NCBI GenBank assembly: GCA_036276195.1 | Contig: DATBED010000047.1 | Coordinates: 1 to 21,519, forward strand | Reading direction: 5' to 3' | Length of the DNA stretch: 21,519 bases | Source of the DNA: DATBED01 sp036276195 | GTDB lineage: Bacteria; Patescibacteriota; Saccharimonadia; Saccharimonadales; UBA4665 | Shown here: positions 7,881-14,289 of the stretch, one piece after another | How the letters are laid out: each line of letters begins with the position of its first letter | How positions within the stretch are numbered: position 1 is the stretch's first letter | Notes under the pieces: generated by a model | The model's database searches: none | Told to the model about the DNA's origin: nothing | The model's input: the letters and a program-made list of their open reading frames with translations, nothing else | Program-made: the position numbers and the translations under genes

Positions 7881-7910
7881 TTGCTCTATTGAAACCGACG
7901 CCCGTACAAT
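7881..7910 (+). promoter_or_regulatory. Candidate promoter of the lamin-tail gene
   Basis: TTGCTC (7881-7886), an 18-nt spacer and TACAAT (7905-7910), followed by 9 nt and the ATG at 7920. No Shine-Dalgarno is present, so the transcript would be leaderless or nearly so. Confidence 0.45.
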
Positions 7911-7919
7911 CACTGGACT

Positions 7920-9371
7920 ATGCGGCGGACTAAGCGACCTTCACAAGTTCTCATGACAGCCATACTGCTGAGTGCTTTGTTGGCCGGACAGTTCCGATTA
8001 GTAGGCGTAGCAGCTGAGGCTAATGCTCCCTCCCTCGTCATTAGCCAGCTCAAGATGACCAGTAGTAATGGCCAGTTCATTACACTGTACAACCCTACCA
8101 ATACTCCACTGGACATGGGCAAGTACCAGCTGGAGTATTTCAACAACTATGACCTAGCCAAGGCAACCAGCAGCAAGCTGATCTCGCTTACCGGCTTGGT
8201 ACCGCCGCATGGTTATTTTATGGTTAGCGATAGCTCGCAGATGCTTTGCTACCAATTAACGGTTGATTCGGTTTCACTTGGTTTGTCGAGTACGGCCGGT
8301 ATGGTTGAGGTACTGGCATACAACCAATCGGCCGCCGGCAGTTCAGCCACCCCGGTTTTGCAAGATTTTGTCGGTTGGTCCAAAACAGCTGCTTCGGGTG
8401 CCCAGACCTTGCCGAGCAATACTAGTGCCTTTTTGCAACGCCAACCGGCCGACTCGAGTAATAATCCGGTAGTTACTATTCCCGGCAGTGGCAGTTGGCA
8501 GGCTGTGCAGCCTAATGCCACAGATGCCTGCTCATTAGTTACCAGCGGCTCCTCTTCCCCCGTAATAACCGGCCTTAGTCAACTATTAACACCTACCGAA
8601 CCGCCAGCCACTTTTATAAATCAGTTAAATGACACACCAGCTACCTACGATGGCCAAATGGCACCGTTAGTTACCGAAATCTTGCCTAACCCTATTGGTA
8701 CTGGCAATGATGCTGTCGACGAGTTCATAGAAGTCTATAACCCGAACGTGGCCGACTTTGACTTCAGTGACTTTAGCTTGCGAGTCGGCACCACCACCCT
8801 ACACGACTTCAAAATACCTAGCGGCACAATTCTGCCTGCCCAAAGTTTCACCACCTTTTATGCCGGCACCACGCATCTTAGCTTGAGCAATAGTGGCGGC
8901 CAAGTAAGACTGCTTGATCCGACCGGAATTACTCTAGGTTCTACAGAGGTTTATGGCACGGCCAAAGATGGCCAAGCCTGGGCCCTAGCTAACGGTAAAT
9001 GGTACTGGACCACCCAACCGACTCCGGGTGAACCAAACGTAATTGATGCGCCTCCAGCCAGCGCTACCAAGGCTAAACCTAAAACAAGCAGCGGTAAGAG
9101 CTCTGCTAAAAAGTCCACTTCAACCAAGTCAAAGTCGGCTAAGGCGCCTAAATCTAAGAAAGCTAAAAAACCCAAAACAACCGCTAAATTAGCCAGTAGC
9201 ACTACTCCGGCGCCAGCTCCATCAACACCGATTCACTCCTCAACACTTGTTGTAATTGCCGGCCTCGCGCTACTATACGGAGCATATGAGTACCGCGCAG
9301 ACCTGGCAAACCGTTTCCACCAACTTAGACGACACCTTAAAATTGGCCGAAACGATAGGCCGCAGGTTTAA
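7920..9371 (+). CDS. Secreted lamin-tail-domain (LTD) protein with C-terminal membrane anchor
   Basis: 483 residues. The N-terminus has basic residues, a hydrophobic core (about 10-23) and a likely signal-peptidase site near A32. Two LTD-like immunoglobulin-fold modules follow: one at about 38-155 (LVISQLKM, FITLYNPTNTPLDMGKYQL, VPPHGYFMVS), and a clearer one at about 248-372 (PLVTEILPNP, DEFIEVYNPNVADFDFSDF, ILPAQSF, TPGEPN). C110 and C204 could form a disulfide. A long Lys/Ser/Ala/Pro-rich linker (378-438) leads to one membrane helix (about 440-457) and a basic cytoplasmic tail. The protein should stand on the outer face of the membrane, with the linker spanning the cell wall. Bacterial LTD proteins have been suggested to act in adhesion or with secreted nucleases; function here is unknown. 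Its last 86 nt overlap tsaE. Confidence 0.85.
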   Translation: MRRTKRPSQVLMTAILLSALLAGQFRLVGVAAEANAPSLVISQLKMTSSNGQFITLYNPTNTPLDMGKYQLEYFNNYDLAKATSSKLISLTGLVPPHGYFMVSDSSQMLCYQLTVDSVSLGLSSTAGMVEVLAYNQSAAGSSATPVLQDFVGWSKTAASGAQTLPSNTSAFLQRQPADSSNNPVVTIPGSGSWQAVQPNATDACSLVTSGSSSPVITGLSQLLTPTEPPATFINQLNDTPATYDGQMAPLVTEILPNPIGTGNDAVDEFIEVYNPNVADFDFSDFSLRVGTTTLHDFKIPSGTILPAQSFTTFYAGTTHLSLSNSGGQVRLLDPTGITLGSTEVYGTAKDGQAWALANGKWYWTTQPTPGEPNVIDAPPASATKAKPKTSSGKSSAKKSTSTKSKSAKAPKSKKAKKPKTTAKLASSTTPAPAPSTPIHSSTLVVIAGLALLYGAYEYRADLANRFHQLRRHLKIGRNDRPQV

Positions 9372-9753
9372 GGGGGGTGAAGTGGTTGAGCTAATCAGTG
9401 ACTTAGGCGGCGGTAAAACAAGCTTCGTCCGCGGGCTAGTAGCCGGTATGGGCAGCCATGGTCATGTGCATAGCCCAAGCTTTACTCTTAGCAATGAGTA
9501 TAAGGCTAAAGGCCTGACCCTACACCACTTCGATTTTCACCGTTTAAATGAGCCCGGGATTATGCGGAACGAGCTAACTGAAATTATTCAAGATCCTCAA
9601 AATGTGGTGGCAGTTGAGTGGGCCGACATTGTAGAAAACGTATTACCTGCCCAGCGTTTAGTTGTCCGAATAACTCCAACTAGTGACAACGAGCGACAGG
9701 TTATTTTCGAATATCCTAAAGAGTTAAAGTACCTAATCCCTAGCAATACTTAA
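9286..9753 (+). CDS. tsaE: tRNA threonylcarbamoyladenosine biosynthesis ATPase TsaE
   Basis: 155 residues from ATG 9286, with GGAG just upstream. TsaE is the ATPase that resets the TsaB-TsaD complex making t6A37 in ANN-decoding tRNAs. Visible motifs are the P-loop DLGGGKT (39-45, family consensus GDLGAGKT; the first Gly is Ser here), HSPSFTLSNEY (62-72), HHFDFHRL (80-87) and VAVEWAD (108-114). A start at 9256 would add an unneeded 10 residues. The 9286 start gives the normal distance from N-terminus to P-loop, so the 86-nt overlap with the LTD gene is real. tsaB follows after 1 nt. Confidence 0.93.
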   Translation: MSTAQTWQTVSTNLDDTLKLAETIGRRFKGGEVVELISDLGGGKTSFVRGLVAGMGSHGHVHSPSFTLSNEYKAKGLTLHHFDFHRLNEPGIMRNELTEIIQDPQNVVAVEWADIVENVLPAQRLVVRITPTSDNERQVIFEYPKELKYLIPSNT

Positions 9754-9754
9754 C

Positions 9755-10147
9755 ATGTTAATTTTAACTATTCGTACTGATAAGCCTGAAGCTGAATTAG
9801 GTTTATTCGAAGACCAAACACGGCTGGCCTACTTCACTTGGCCGGCACACCGCCAATTGGCCGAGACAATCCATTTAAATATTAAGGAATTGCTAAGCAG
9901 CTACCAAAAAGACCTAAAAGATGTTGAGGCTATAGCTGCTTATAAGGGTCCAGGCAGCTTTACTGGCTTGCGCATCGGCCTTAGCGTGGCCAACGCGCTG
10001 GCTAGCGGCCTTAATATTCCGATTGTAGCGATGGGCAAAGAAGACTGGATTCAAGAGGCGATAGCCCAGCTCATGAAAGGCCAAAACGACAAGCTGGCGT
10101 TGCCGGAGTATGGGTCTCCGCCTCACATTACACAGCCTAAGCATTGA
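9755..10147 (+). CDS. tsaB: TsaB-like t6A biosynthesis protein, short form
   Basis: 130 residues, against about 220-230 for a typical TsaB. The N-terminal ASKHA lobe is intact, with the hallmark YKGPGSFTGLRIGLSVANAL (63-82) and the TsaB-like IPIVAM strand after it. The C-terminal lobe is absent, and the protein ends in a Pro-rich LPEYGSPPHITQPKH. The upstream stop and the start are 1 nt apart, so it is coupled to tsaE. TsaB scaffolds TsaD and TsaE through its N-terminal lobe, so the short form could still work. The clean frame and orderly C-terminus argue for a natural short version rather than a frameshift. tsaD is not in the window. Confidence 0.85.
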   Translation: MLILTIRTDKPEAELGLFEDQTRLAYFTWPAHRQLAETIHLNIKELLSSYQKDLKDVEAIAAYKGPGSFTGLRIGLSVANALASGLNIPIVAMGKEDWIQEAIAQLMKGQNDKLALPEYGSPPHITQPKH

Positions 10148-10248
10148 CCAAACTTCCAAATCAAGCGTATATTTAAGGCAGGAATTGTTGGTCTTTCGAG
10201 GCCCGGTCCTTACAGAACTCTAAATTTAACTTGATATCCAGGTAGTGA

Positions 10249-10282
10249 GGGCGGCTAGTGAAGTGATAGCGATTGCCAGCCC
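10249..10282 (+). other. Possible hairpin in the rny leader
   Basis: GGGCGGC (10249-10255) can pair with GCC-A-GCCC (10275-10282) with one bulged A and a loop of about 19 nt. It ends 15 nt before the Shine-Dalgarno. A weak promoter (TTGATA near 10231, poor -10) may precede it. RNase Y and other RNases are often autoregulated through leaders, but nothing here proves that. Confidence 0.25.
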
Positions 10283-10297
10283 CAGCTATCTGTAGAC

Positions 10298-10304
10298 AGG
10301 GAGG
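10298..10304 (+). promoter_or_regulatory. Strong Shine-Dalgarno that fixes the rny start
   Basis: AGGGAGG, then 4 nt, then ATG at 10309. It decides against the in-frame ATG at 10273, which would put 12 extra residues ahead of the membrane anchor. Confidence 0.8.
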
Positions 10305-10308
10305 AAAT

Positions 10309-11817
10309 ATGTTAGAAGCTTTGCTAGCTATTGCAGGGCTATTTGTTGGTTTTGGTGCCAATGTGGCCATTACCAGGCAGCGGCAGGGTGCCGCCGAAGA
10401 AAAAGCCCAGAAAGAATTATCTAAGGCTAAAAAAGAAGCCGAAAAGCTGGTTGATCAGGCCCGCGAAGAGGCCAATAAGTCTGTTGAAGAAACGCGCAAA
10501 GAAGAGCAGTCGCGCCGTAAAGAGTTGAAAGAACTTGAACAGCGTATGGTGACCCGCGAAGAAGCGCTCGATAAAAAATTAGACGACCTAGACAAGCGTA
10601 ATGAGACCCTGCGCAAGAGTGAAGATGAGGCCGATCAGCTCAAAAATGAAATCCGCGACATTCGCACTAAGCAGCAAGACAAACTAGAGAAGATTGCCAA
10701 GTTAAGTAAGGCTGATGCCGCCGACAAGCTGATGCAAATGACGGAGCGCGACATTAAAAACGATTTGCTTGGCTTGGTTAACAAGCTACAAAACGAGGCT
10801 CGTGAAAATGCCGAAGAACAGGCGGCGCTAATACTGACCACGGCCATGGAGCGCATGGCCAGCGAAGTAACAGCTGAGCGCACCATCACCAGCCTGAAGC
10901 TCGAAGACGAAGAAATGAAGGGCCGTATCATCGGTAAAGAAGGCCGTAACATCCAGGCGTTGCAGCGGGCTACGGGCGTAGACATTATGGTTGATGACAC
11001 GCCAGGCTATGTGGTCCTATCGAGCTTTGATCCGGTGCGCCGAGAAGTGGCGCGCCAGGCCCTCGAGATGCTAATGAAGGATGGCCGCATCCACCCTGGC
11101 CGCATCGAAGAAGTTGTCGAGAAAGCCCAGAAGAGTGTCGAGAAAGACGTCATAAAAGCCGGCGAAGACGCTGCCCGTGAAGTCGGGGTAATTGGCATTC
11201 CTAAAGAAATCTTGCAACTACTGGGCGAACTAAAATATCGCACCAGTTATGGCCAAAACGTACTAAAGCATTCCACCGAAATGGCTCATTTAGCCGGCGT
11301 AATTGCCGAAGAACTGGGTGCCGACGTTAAGACGGCTAAGTACGCTGCCCTGGTGCACGACCTAGGCAAGGCTCTGACCCACAAAATGGAAGGCAAGCAC
11401 CATCATATTAGTGGTGAGATTTTACGTAAGTACGGCGCACCCGAAGAAGTCGCCTTGGCAGCCGAGCAGCACCACGACGATGTAGAGGCCACCAGCGTCG
11501 AAGCTTTGATAATTCGCACAGTCGATGCCATCAGCGCCTCCCGGCCGGGTGCCCGCAACATCAGCGCCGAGAACTTCGGCGAGCGTATGCGTGACCTCGA
11601 AAACGTCGCCAATGGCTTCCCCGGTATCGATAAATCCTACGCCATTAGCGCCGGCCGCGAAGTGCGCGTATTCGTTAAGCCAGAATCAATCGACGATCTT
11701 TCGGCCATCAAACTGGCCCGTGACATTGCCACTAAAATTGAATCGACTATGCAGTACCCGGGCACCATCAAGGTCAACGTCATACGCGAAACCCGCGCTA
11801 TCGAATACGCCAAATAA
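10309..11817 (+). CDS. rny: Ribonuclease Y
   Basis: 502 residues. RNase Y is a membrane-anchored endoribonuclease that initiates mRNA decay. Domains in order: N-terminal membrane helix (about 2-21, LEALLAIAGLFVGFGANVAI), long charged coiled coil (about 25-190), KH domain with GRIIGKEGRN (205-214) for RNA binding, and HD domain (about 315-410) with the metal-binding HD pair H350-D351 in LVHDLGK and further histidines at 364-366 and 388-389. The C-terminal domain contains YAISAGREVRV (444-454). Length and order match the family. The stop is 3 nt before ymdB, a pairing known from Firmicutes and other phyla. Confidence 0.96.
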   Translation: MLEALLAIAGLFVGFGANVAITRQRQGAAEEKAQKELSKAKKEAEKLVDQAREEANKSVEETRKEEQSRRKELKELEQRMVTREEALDKKLDDLDKRNETLRKSEDEADQLKNEIRDIRTKQQDKLEKIAKLSKADAADKLMQMTERDIKNDLLGLVNKLQNEARENAEEQAALILTTAMERMASEVTAERTITSLKLEDEEMKGRIIGKEGRNIQALQRATGVDIMVDDTPGYVVLSSFDPVRREVARQALEMLMKDGRIHPGRIEEVVEKAQKSVEKDVIKAGEDAAREVGVIGIPKEILQLLGELKYRTSYGQNVLKHSTEMAHLAGVIAEELGADVKTAKYAALVHDLGKALTHKMEGKHHHISGEILRKYGAPEEVALAAEQHHDDVEATSVEALIIRTVDAISASRPGARNISAENFGERMRDLENVANGFPGIDKSYAISAGREVRVFVKPESIDDLSAIKLARDIATKIESTMQYPGTIKVNVIRETRAIEYAK

Positions 11818-11820
11818 GTC

Positions 11821-12603
11821 GTGAAAATTCTATATGTCGGCGATGTGATGGCTGAAATGGGCCTGCAGGCGGTAGAAAAAGTCGTGCCTAAATTGCGTCA
11901 GCAAAAGCAGGTTGATCTGGTGATCGCCCAGGCCGAAAACGTTAGCCAAGGCAAGGGCACTACGCCTAGAGACTTCCAAAGACTCAAACAGGCCGGCGTC
12001 GACTTTTGTACTGGTGGAAACTGGACGCTCTTTCGCGAAGAAATTTTCCCGCTGCTTAACGACCCGGCCCAGCCAATCATCCGCCCAGCCAACTACCCTG
12101 AAGGCACGCCTGGCCTGGGCTGGAAGTACGCGGATAAGGTTTTGATAATTAGCTTATTGGGCAAAATCGTTGGCAAAGATGCCGACCACCCCATGGATAA
12201 CCCAATGCAGGTAATCGACAAAATTCTAGAAGAGCAAAAAGACGCTCCAAAAGCGGCCACCGTGGTTAACTTACACGGCGATTTTAGCAGTGAAAAAGTA
12301 GTCATGGGCCATTACCTCGACGGCCGAGTTACGCTAGTGGTGGGCGATCACTGGCACGTGCCAACTGCCGATGCGCGCCTGCTGCCTGGCGGTACAGCTC
12401 ACATCACCGACGTCGGCATGTGTGGCTCACTCGACTCGTCGCTCGGCATATCTTTCGACAGCGTCATTCCTCGCTGGCGCGACGGCGCTCAAACCCGCAA
12501 TATTCTCGAAACCAAGGGCCTAAAACAGTTCAACGCCGTATTAGTAGAAACTAACCAGCAGGGACTAGCTACGTCCATCGAACAAATCCGTCAAATATTC
12601 TGA
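11821..12603 (+). CDS. ymdB: YmdB-family metallophosphoesterase (cyclic-nucleotide phosphodiesterase-like)
   Basis: 260 residues from GTG 11821. Family members such as B. subtilis YmdB and Deinococcus DR1281 are di-metal phosphodiesterases acting on cyclic nucleotides. Metal-ligand motifs are mostly kept: GDVM with D8, AEN with E39-N40, GGN with N67, VNLHGDFSSEK with H152, and GDHWHVPTAD with H177 and H179. The usual GNHTWD motif reads GNWTLF, so the His expected after N67 is Trp (W68). The TaYitDvGM-like motif near the C-terminus (AHITDVGMCG) is normal. It is co-transcribed with rny. The TGA stop forms part of the tRNA-Pro promoter. Activity may be altered by W68. Confidence 0.92.
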   Translation: MKILYVGDVMAEMGLQAVEKVVPKLRQQKQVDLVIAQAENVSQGKGTTPRDFQRLKQAGVDFCTGGNWTLFREEIFPLLNDPAQPIIRPANYPEGTPGLGWKYADKVLIISLLGKIVGKDADHPMDNPMQVIDKILEEQKDAPKAATVVNLHGDFSSEKVVMGHYLDGRVTLVVGDHWHVPTADARLLPGGTAHITDVGMCGSLDSSLGISFDSVIPRWRDGAQTRNILETKGLKQFNAVLVETNQQGLATSIEQIRQIF

Positions 12604-12609
12604 TATAAT
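12601..12609 (+). promoter_or_regulatory. Extended -10 promoter of the tRNA-Pro pair
   Basis: TGATATAAT is a perfect extended -10 (TGn plus TATAAT), and its TGA is also the ymdB stop codon. The predicted start is about 20 nt before the mature tRNA 5' end. The -35 is weak, as is common with an extended -10. Confidence 0.7.
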
Positions 12610-12637
12610 TAACCTCTGTTGTAGACAGATAAGACAT

Positions 12638-12714
12638 CGGGGTGTGGCGCAGTTGGCTAGCGCGCCGCGTTTGGGACGCGGAGGTCGGAGGTTCAAGTCC
12701 TCTCACCCCGACCA
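12638..12714 (+). tRNA. tRNA-Pro (anticodon UGG)
   Basis: 77 nt including encoded CCA. The acceptor stem is CGGGGTG / CACCCCG, with C1-G72 as is typical of bacterial tRNA-Pro. The D arm is GCGC..GCGC. The anticodon stem CCGCG/CGCGG encloses the loop TTTGGGA (anticodon TGG), and the T arm is GGAGG TTCAAGT CCTCT. UGG reads most proline codons. Confidence 0.97.
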
Positions 12715-12737
12715 CGACAATCGGCAGACTAAATTTT

Positions 12738-12814
12738 CGGGGTGTAGCGCAGCTTGGTAGCGCGCGTCGTTCGGGACGACGAGGTCGCTGGTTCAAATCC
12801 AGTCACCCCGACCA
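12738..12814 (+). tRNA. tRNA-Pro (anticodon CGG)
   Basis: 77 nt with encoded CCA, 23 nt after the first tRNA-Pro and with the same acceptor stem (CGGGGTG / CACCCCG). The anticodon stem CGTCG/CGACG holds the loop TTCGGGA (anticodon CGG), and the T arm is CTGG TTCAAAT CCAG. The body differs from its neighbour in the anticodon and T stems, so if it arose by duplication the event is old. It reads CCG codons and probably shares the upstream promoter. Confidence 0.97.
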
Positions 12815-12821
12815 GACCGTA

Positions 12822-13679
12822 CTAACCTACAAGCTCTTTGTAATAGACGGATAACTGGATTGTTTTGAGAGTTCCTAAATAATGGGTAGTTGGAGCGATT
12901 CTCCTGTATTTATTTTTCAGTTCAGGTATCAGTCTCTCGATTCTATCCGCATTTGTTCCAAAACCATTAAGGATTATTGTCTCTTCTTTTACTCCATATC
13001 TTAGATTTTTTTCAGACTTCTGAGTCAATTCGATAAGTATGTCTGCTTCGTTTAGGCCGCTGTGTACAAATATTGCGAAGGGGAGTTCTTGAATAATTTG
13101 TTCGTACTCGCTTGAAAAATCTGCTTCATCGAATGATTCTTGAGCGGATAGTGCCTCGTAAAGCGGTTTTATGTGCGTAGCAAAATAACCTCCAGATGCT
13201 AAATTAAGAATGTTCTTCCCTCGGTCGCCATATCTCTTAACTACATCCGCTTTTACTTGCTGTGCCTTCTGTAGATCATTTTCTAGTAGGAATGCTTCAT
13301 AAAGTCCGGTTTCTAAAAGACGATAATCAAGCTCACTGATTTTTCCCTTAAAAAACACAAGTAGGCTCTTAGTATCAGGGTGTGATTCGAAATCCTTGTA
13401 GCTATTGAGAAGGTTTTGAGAGTCTTGTTGCAATAGAATTATCTCTTCTTTCTCAAAAGCAGGCAATAACGCTTCCTTTAATTGTTTTACTATTTCAGGC
13501 GAAATTTTATCAGCATTACCTAAATTAAATATATTTACATTGCCTTTGTTCTTAAACGTGACTGTTTGAGTTGTTTTATTGGCGGCTTTAATTACGTTGG
13601 TATTTGGATTAGCAGTCAAATGAATCGCCGCATTAACCTTCGCAGAAATCAGCCCCTTAAGGACATTAAGCCACTCCAT
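12822..13679 (-). CDS. Protein of unknown function, AT-rich accessory gene
   Basis: 285 residues from ATG 13679, with AAGGA about 10 nt upstream. No membrane segment or signal peptide is visible. The first 60 residues are rich in Asn/Thr/Val and look like beta strands (KGNVNIFNLGNADKISPEIV), followed by a mostly helical region (about 62-215) and an alpha/beta C-terminal part (LPFAIFVHSGL, ETIILNGFGTN, LGTLKTIQLSVYY). I do not recognise a family. Base composition is clearly more AT-rich than the housekeeping genes on either side. The stop lies 8 nt from the end of tRNA-Pro(CGG), facing it. It sits 7 nt downstream of a 76-residue gene, with which it forms a likely operon. Confidence 0.72.
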   Translation of the reverse strand: MEWLNVLKGLISAKVNAAIHLTANPNTNVIKAANKTTQTVTFKNKGNVNIFNLGNADKISPEIVKQLKEALLPAFEKEEIILLQQDSQNLLNSYKDFESHPDTKSLLVFFKGKISELDYRLLETGLYEAFLLENDLQKAQQVKADVVKRYGDRGKNILNLASGGYFATHIKPLYEALSAQESFDEADFSSEYEQIIQELPFAIFVHSGLNEADILIELTQKSEKNLRYGVKEETIILNGFGTNADRIERLIPELKNKYRRIAPTTHYLGTLKTIQLSVYYKELVG

Positions 13680-13686
13680 GAATTAA

Positions 13687-13917
13687 TTAATCCTTGTTGT
13701 TTGCGAATTGTAATAAGGAAGGTAGATCTTTAGTAATAAAGATCTCGGAACCTTTTTTTATGCCCGCGAAATCCTTTGCTAGAACTTCTTCACCATCAGG
13801 CGTTAAGACTCTTTGTTTTGAAGAGATTTCAATTATATAACCTTGTTCATCGATATCTTTACCAAAAGCCAATAATGCGATTTTTCTAGTAGTGTCGTCA
13901 AAGGTCACTGTCTTCAT
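13687..13917 (-). CDS. Small protein of unknown function, first gene of the AT-rich pair
   Basis: 76 residues from ATG 13917, no membrane segment. The sequence suggests a small beta-rich fold (MKTVTFDD, GYIIEISSKQRVLTPDGEEV, GSEIFITKDL). Only a weak ribosome-binding site (GAGTA) precedes it. It is 7 nt upstream of the 285-residue gene and shares its AT-rich composition, so the two probably moved and act together. The small-plus-large arrangement would fit a toxin-antitoxin or regulator-effector module, but nothing in the sequence shows that. Confidence 0.65.
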   Translation of the reverse strand: MKTVTFDDTTRKIALLAFGKDIDEQGYIIEISSKQRVLTPDGEEVLAKDFAGIKKGSEIFITKDLPSLLQFANNKD

Positions 13918-13955
13918 GATGTACTCGATTCAAGAAAGCTATATTTAATAATGGA

Positions 13956-13977
13956 ATTGTAGCACAGTAGTATATCA
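13956..13977 (-). promoter_or_regulatory. Candidate promoter(s) of the AT-rich gene pair
   Basis: Two extended -10 elements occur in tandem on the minus strand: TGATATACT (13969-13977) and TGCTACAAT (13956-13964). Either would give a 5' leader of roughly 30-45 nt. A palindrome at 13984-13995 covers the -35 position of the upstream one. Confidence 0.45.
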
Positions 13978-13983
13978 CGTTCG

Positions 13984-13995
13984 TAAGAATTCTTA
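13984..13995. repeat. 12-bp perfect palindrome, operator-like
   Basis: TAAGAATTCTTA lies just upstream of the tandem -10 elements of the AT-rich pair. It could be an autoregulatory operator; a chance AT-rich palindrome is not excluded. Confidence 0.35.
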
Positions 13996-14048
13996 TACAG
14001 CCCGAGCCACAAAGTTCGGTTGGTTAACAAACGGATAATGCTACCAGA

Positions 14049-14204
14049 TTACCAGAGGGTGGAGGAGTCTTTTTTGGCTTTTTCGGCGGCTTGCTTCTTG
14101 GCCAGCTCTTCTTGCTGCTTCTTGGCTTGGTCTTCAGCCTTCTTTTTTTGCCAACGTTGACGTTCCTCTTCTACCCGCATAGCGGCATCATCAATATAGC
14201 TCAT
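14049..14204 (-). CDS. 51-residue charged coiled-coil-like protein of unknown function
   Basis: ATG at 14204 is preceded by AAGGAGG with a 4-nt spacer, and the frame runs to TAA at 14049. The protein begins MSYIDDAAMRVEEERQR and is dominated by Lys, Glu, Gln and Ala (KKKAEDQAKKQQEELAKKQ), ending DSSTLW. It is predicted to be one long helix without a membrane segment. No homologue is recognised. It is divergent from the polyprenol-kinase-like gene. The near-perfect Shine-Dalgarno is the main reason to believe it. Confidence 0.7.
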   Translation of the reverse strand: MSYIDDAAMRVEEERQRWQKKKAEDQAKKQQEELAKKQAAEKAKKDSSTLW

Positions 14205-14208
14205 AAAA

Positions 14209-14215
14209 CCTCCTT
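14209..14215 (-). promoter_or_regulatory. Near-perfect Shine-Dalgarno of the 51-residue gene
   Basis: Minus-strand AAGGAGG, 4 nt before the ATG at 14204. It decides the start of a gene too short for routine ORF calling. Confidence 0.75.
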
Positions 14216-14275
14216 ATCAACTATGTTTGTAGCTTAGCCAATTCTTAAGCTTGGCGCTGTTACAAATATTACGCG

Positions 14276-14281
14276 TACAAT
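14276..14281 (+). promoter_or_regulatory. Candidate -10 (TACAAT) for a leaderless polyprenol-kinase-like gene
   Basis: TACAAT is followed by 8 nt and the ATG at 14290, with no Shine-Dalgarno between. A weak TTGGCG lies 19 nt upstream. Confidence 0.45.
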
Positions 14282-14289
14282 AAGACGAT

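Noticed and set aside
9256..9285. Longer TsaE from ATG 9256
   Set aside because: It adds ten residues with no family counterpart, while ATG 9286 has GGAG upstream and the normal spacing to the P-loop.
10635..11000. Open frame on the minus strand inside rny (and similar frames opposite recA, pilB, the ATPase homologue and the oxidoreductase)
   Set aside because: These are antisense shadows of well-supported genes: Ser/Arg/Ala-rich composition, no recognisable domain and no ribosome-binding sites.
10288..12627. TGTAGACAG present in both the rny leader and the tRNA-Pro leader, as a shared regulatory motif
   Set aside because: Two copies of a 9-mer in about 2.3 kb, in different contexts, are not enough to separate it from chance.
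12790..14060. Genomic island bounded by a direct repeat of the tRNA-Pro 3' end
   Set aside because: I looked for a second copy of the tRNA 3' end (TTCAAATCCAG...CCCCGACCA) up to about 14060 and found none; no integrase gene is present.
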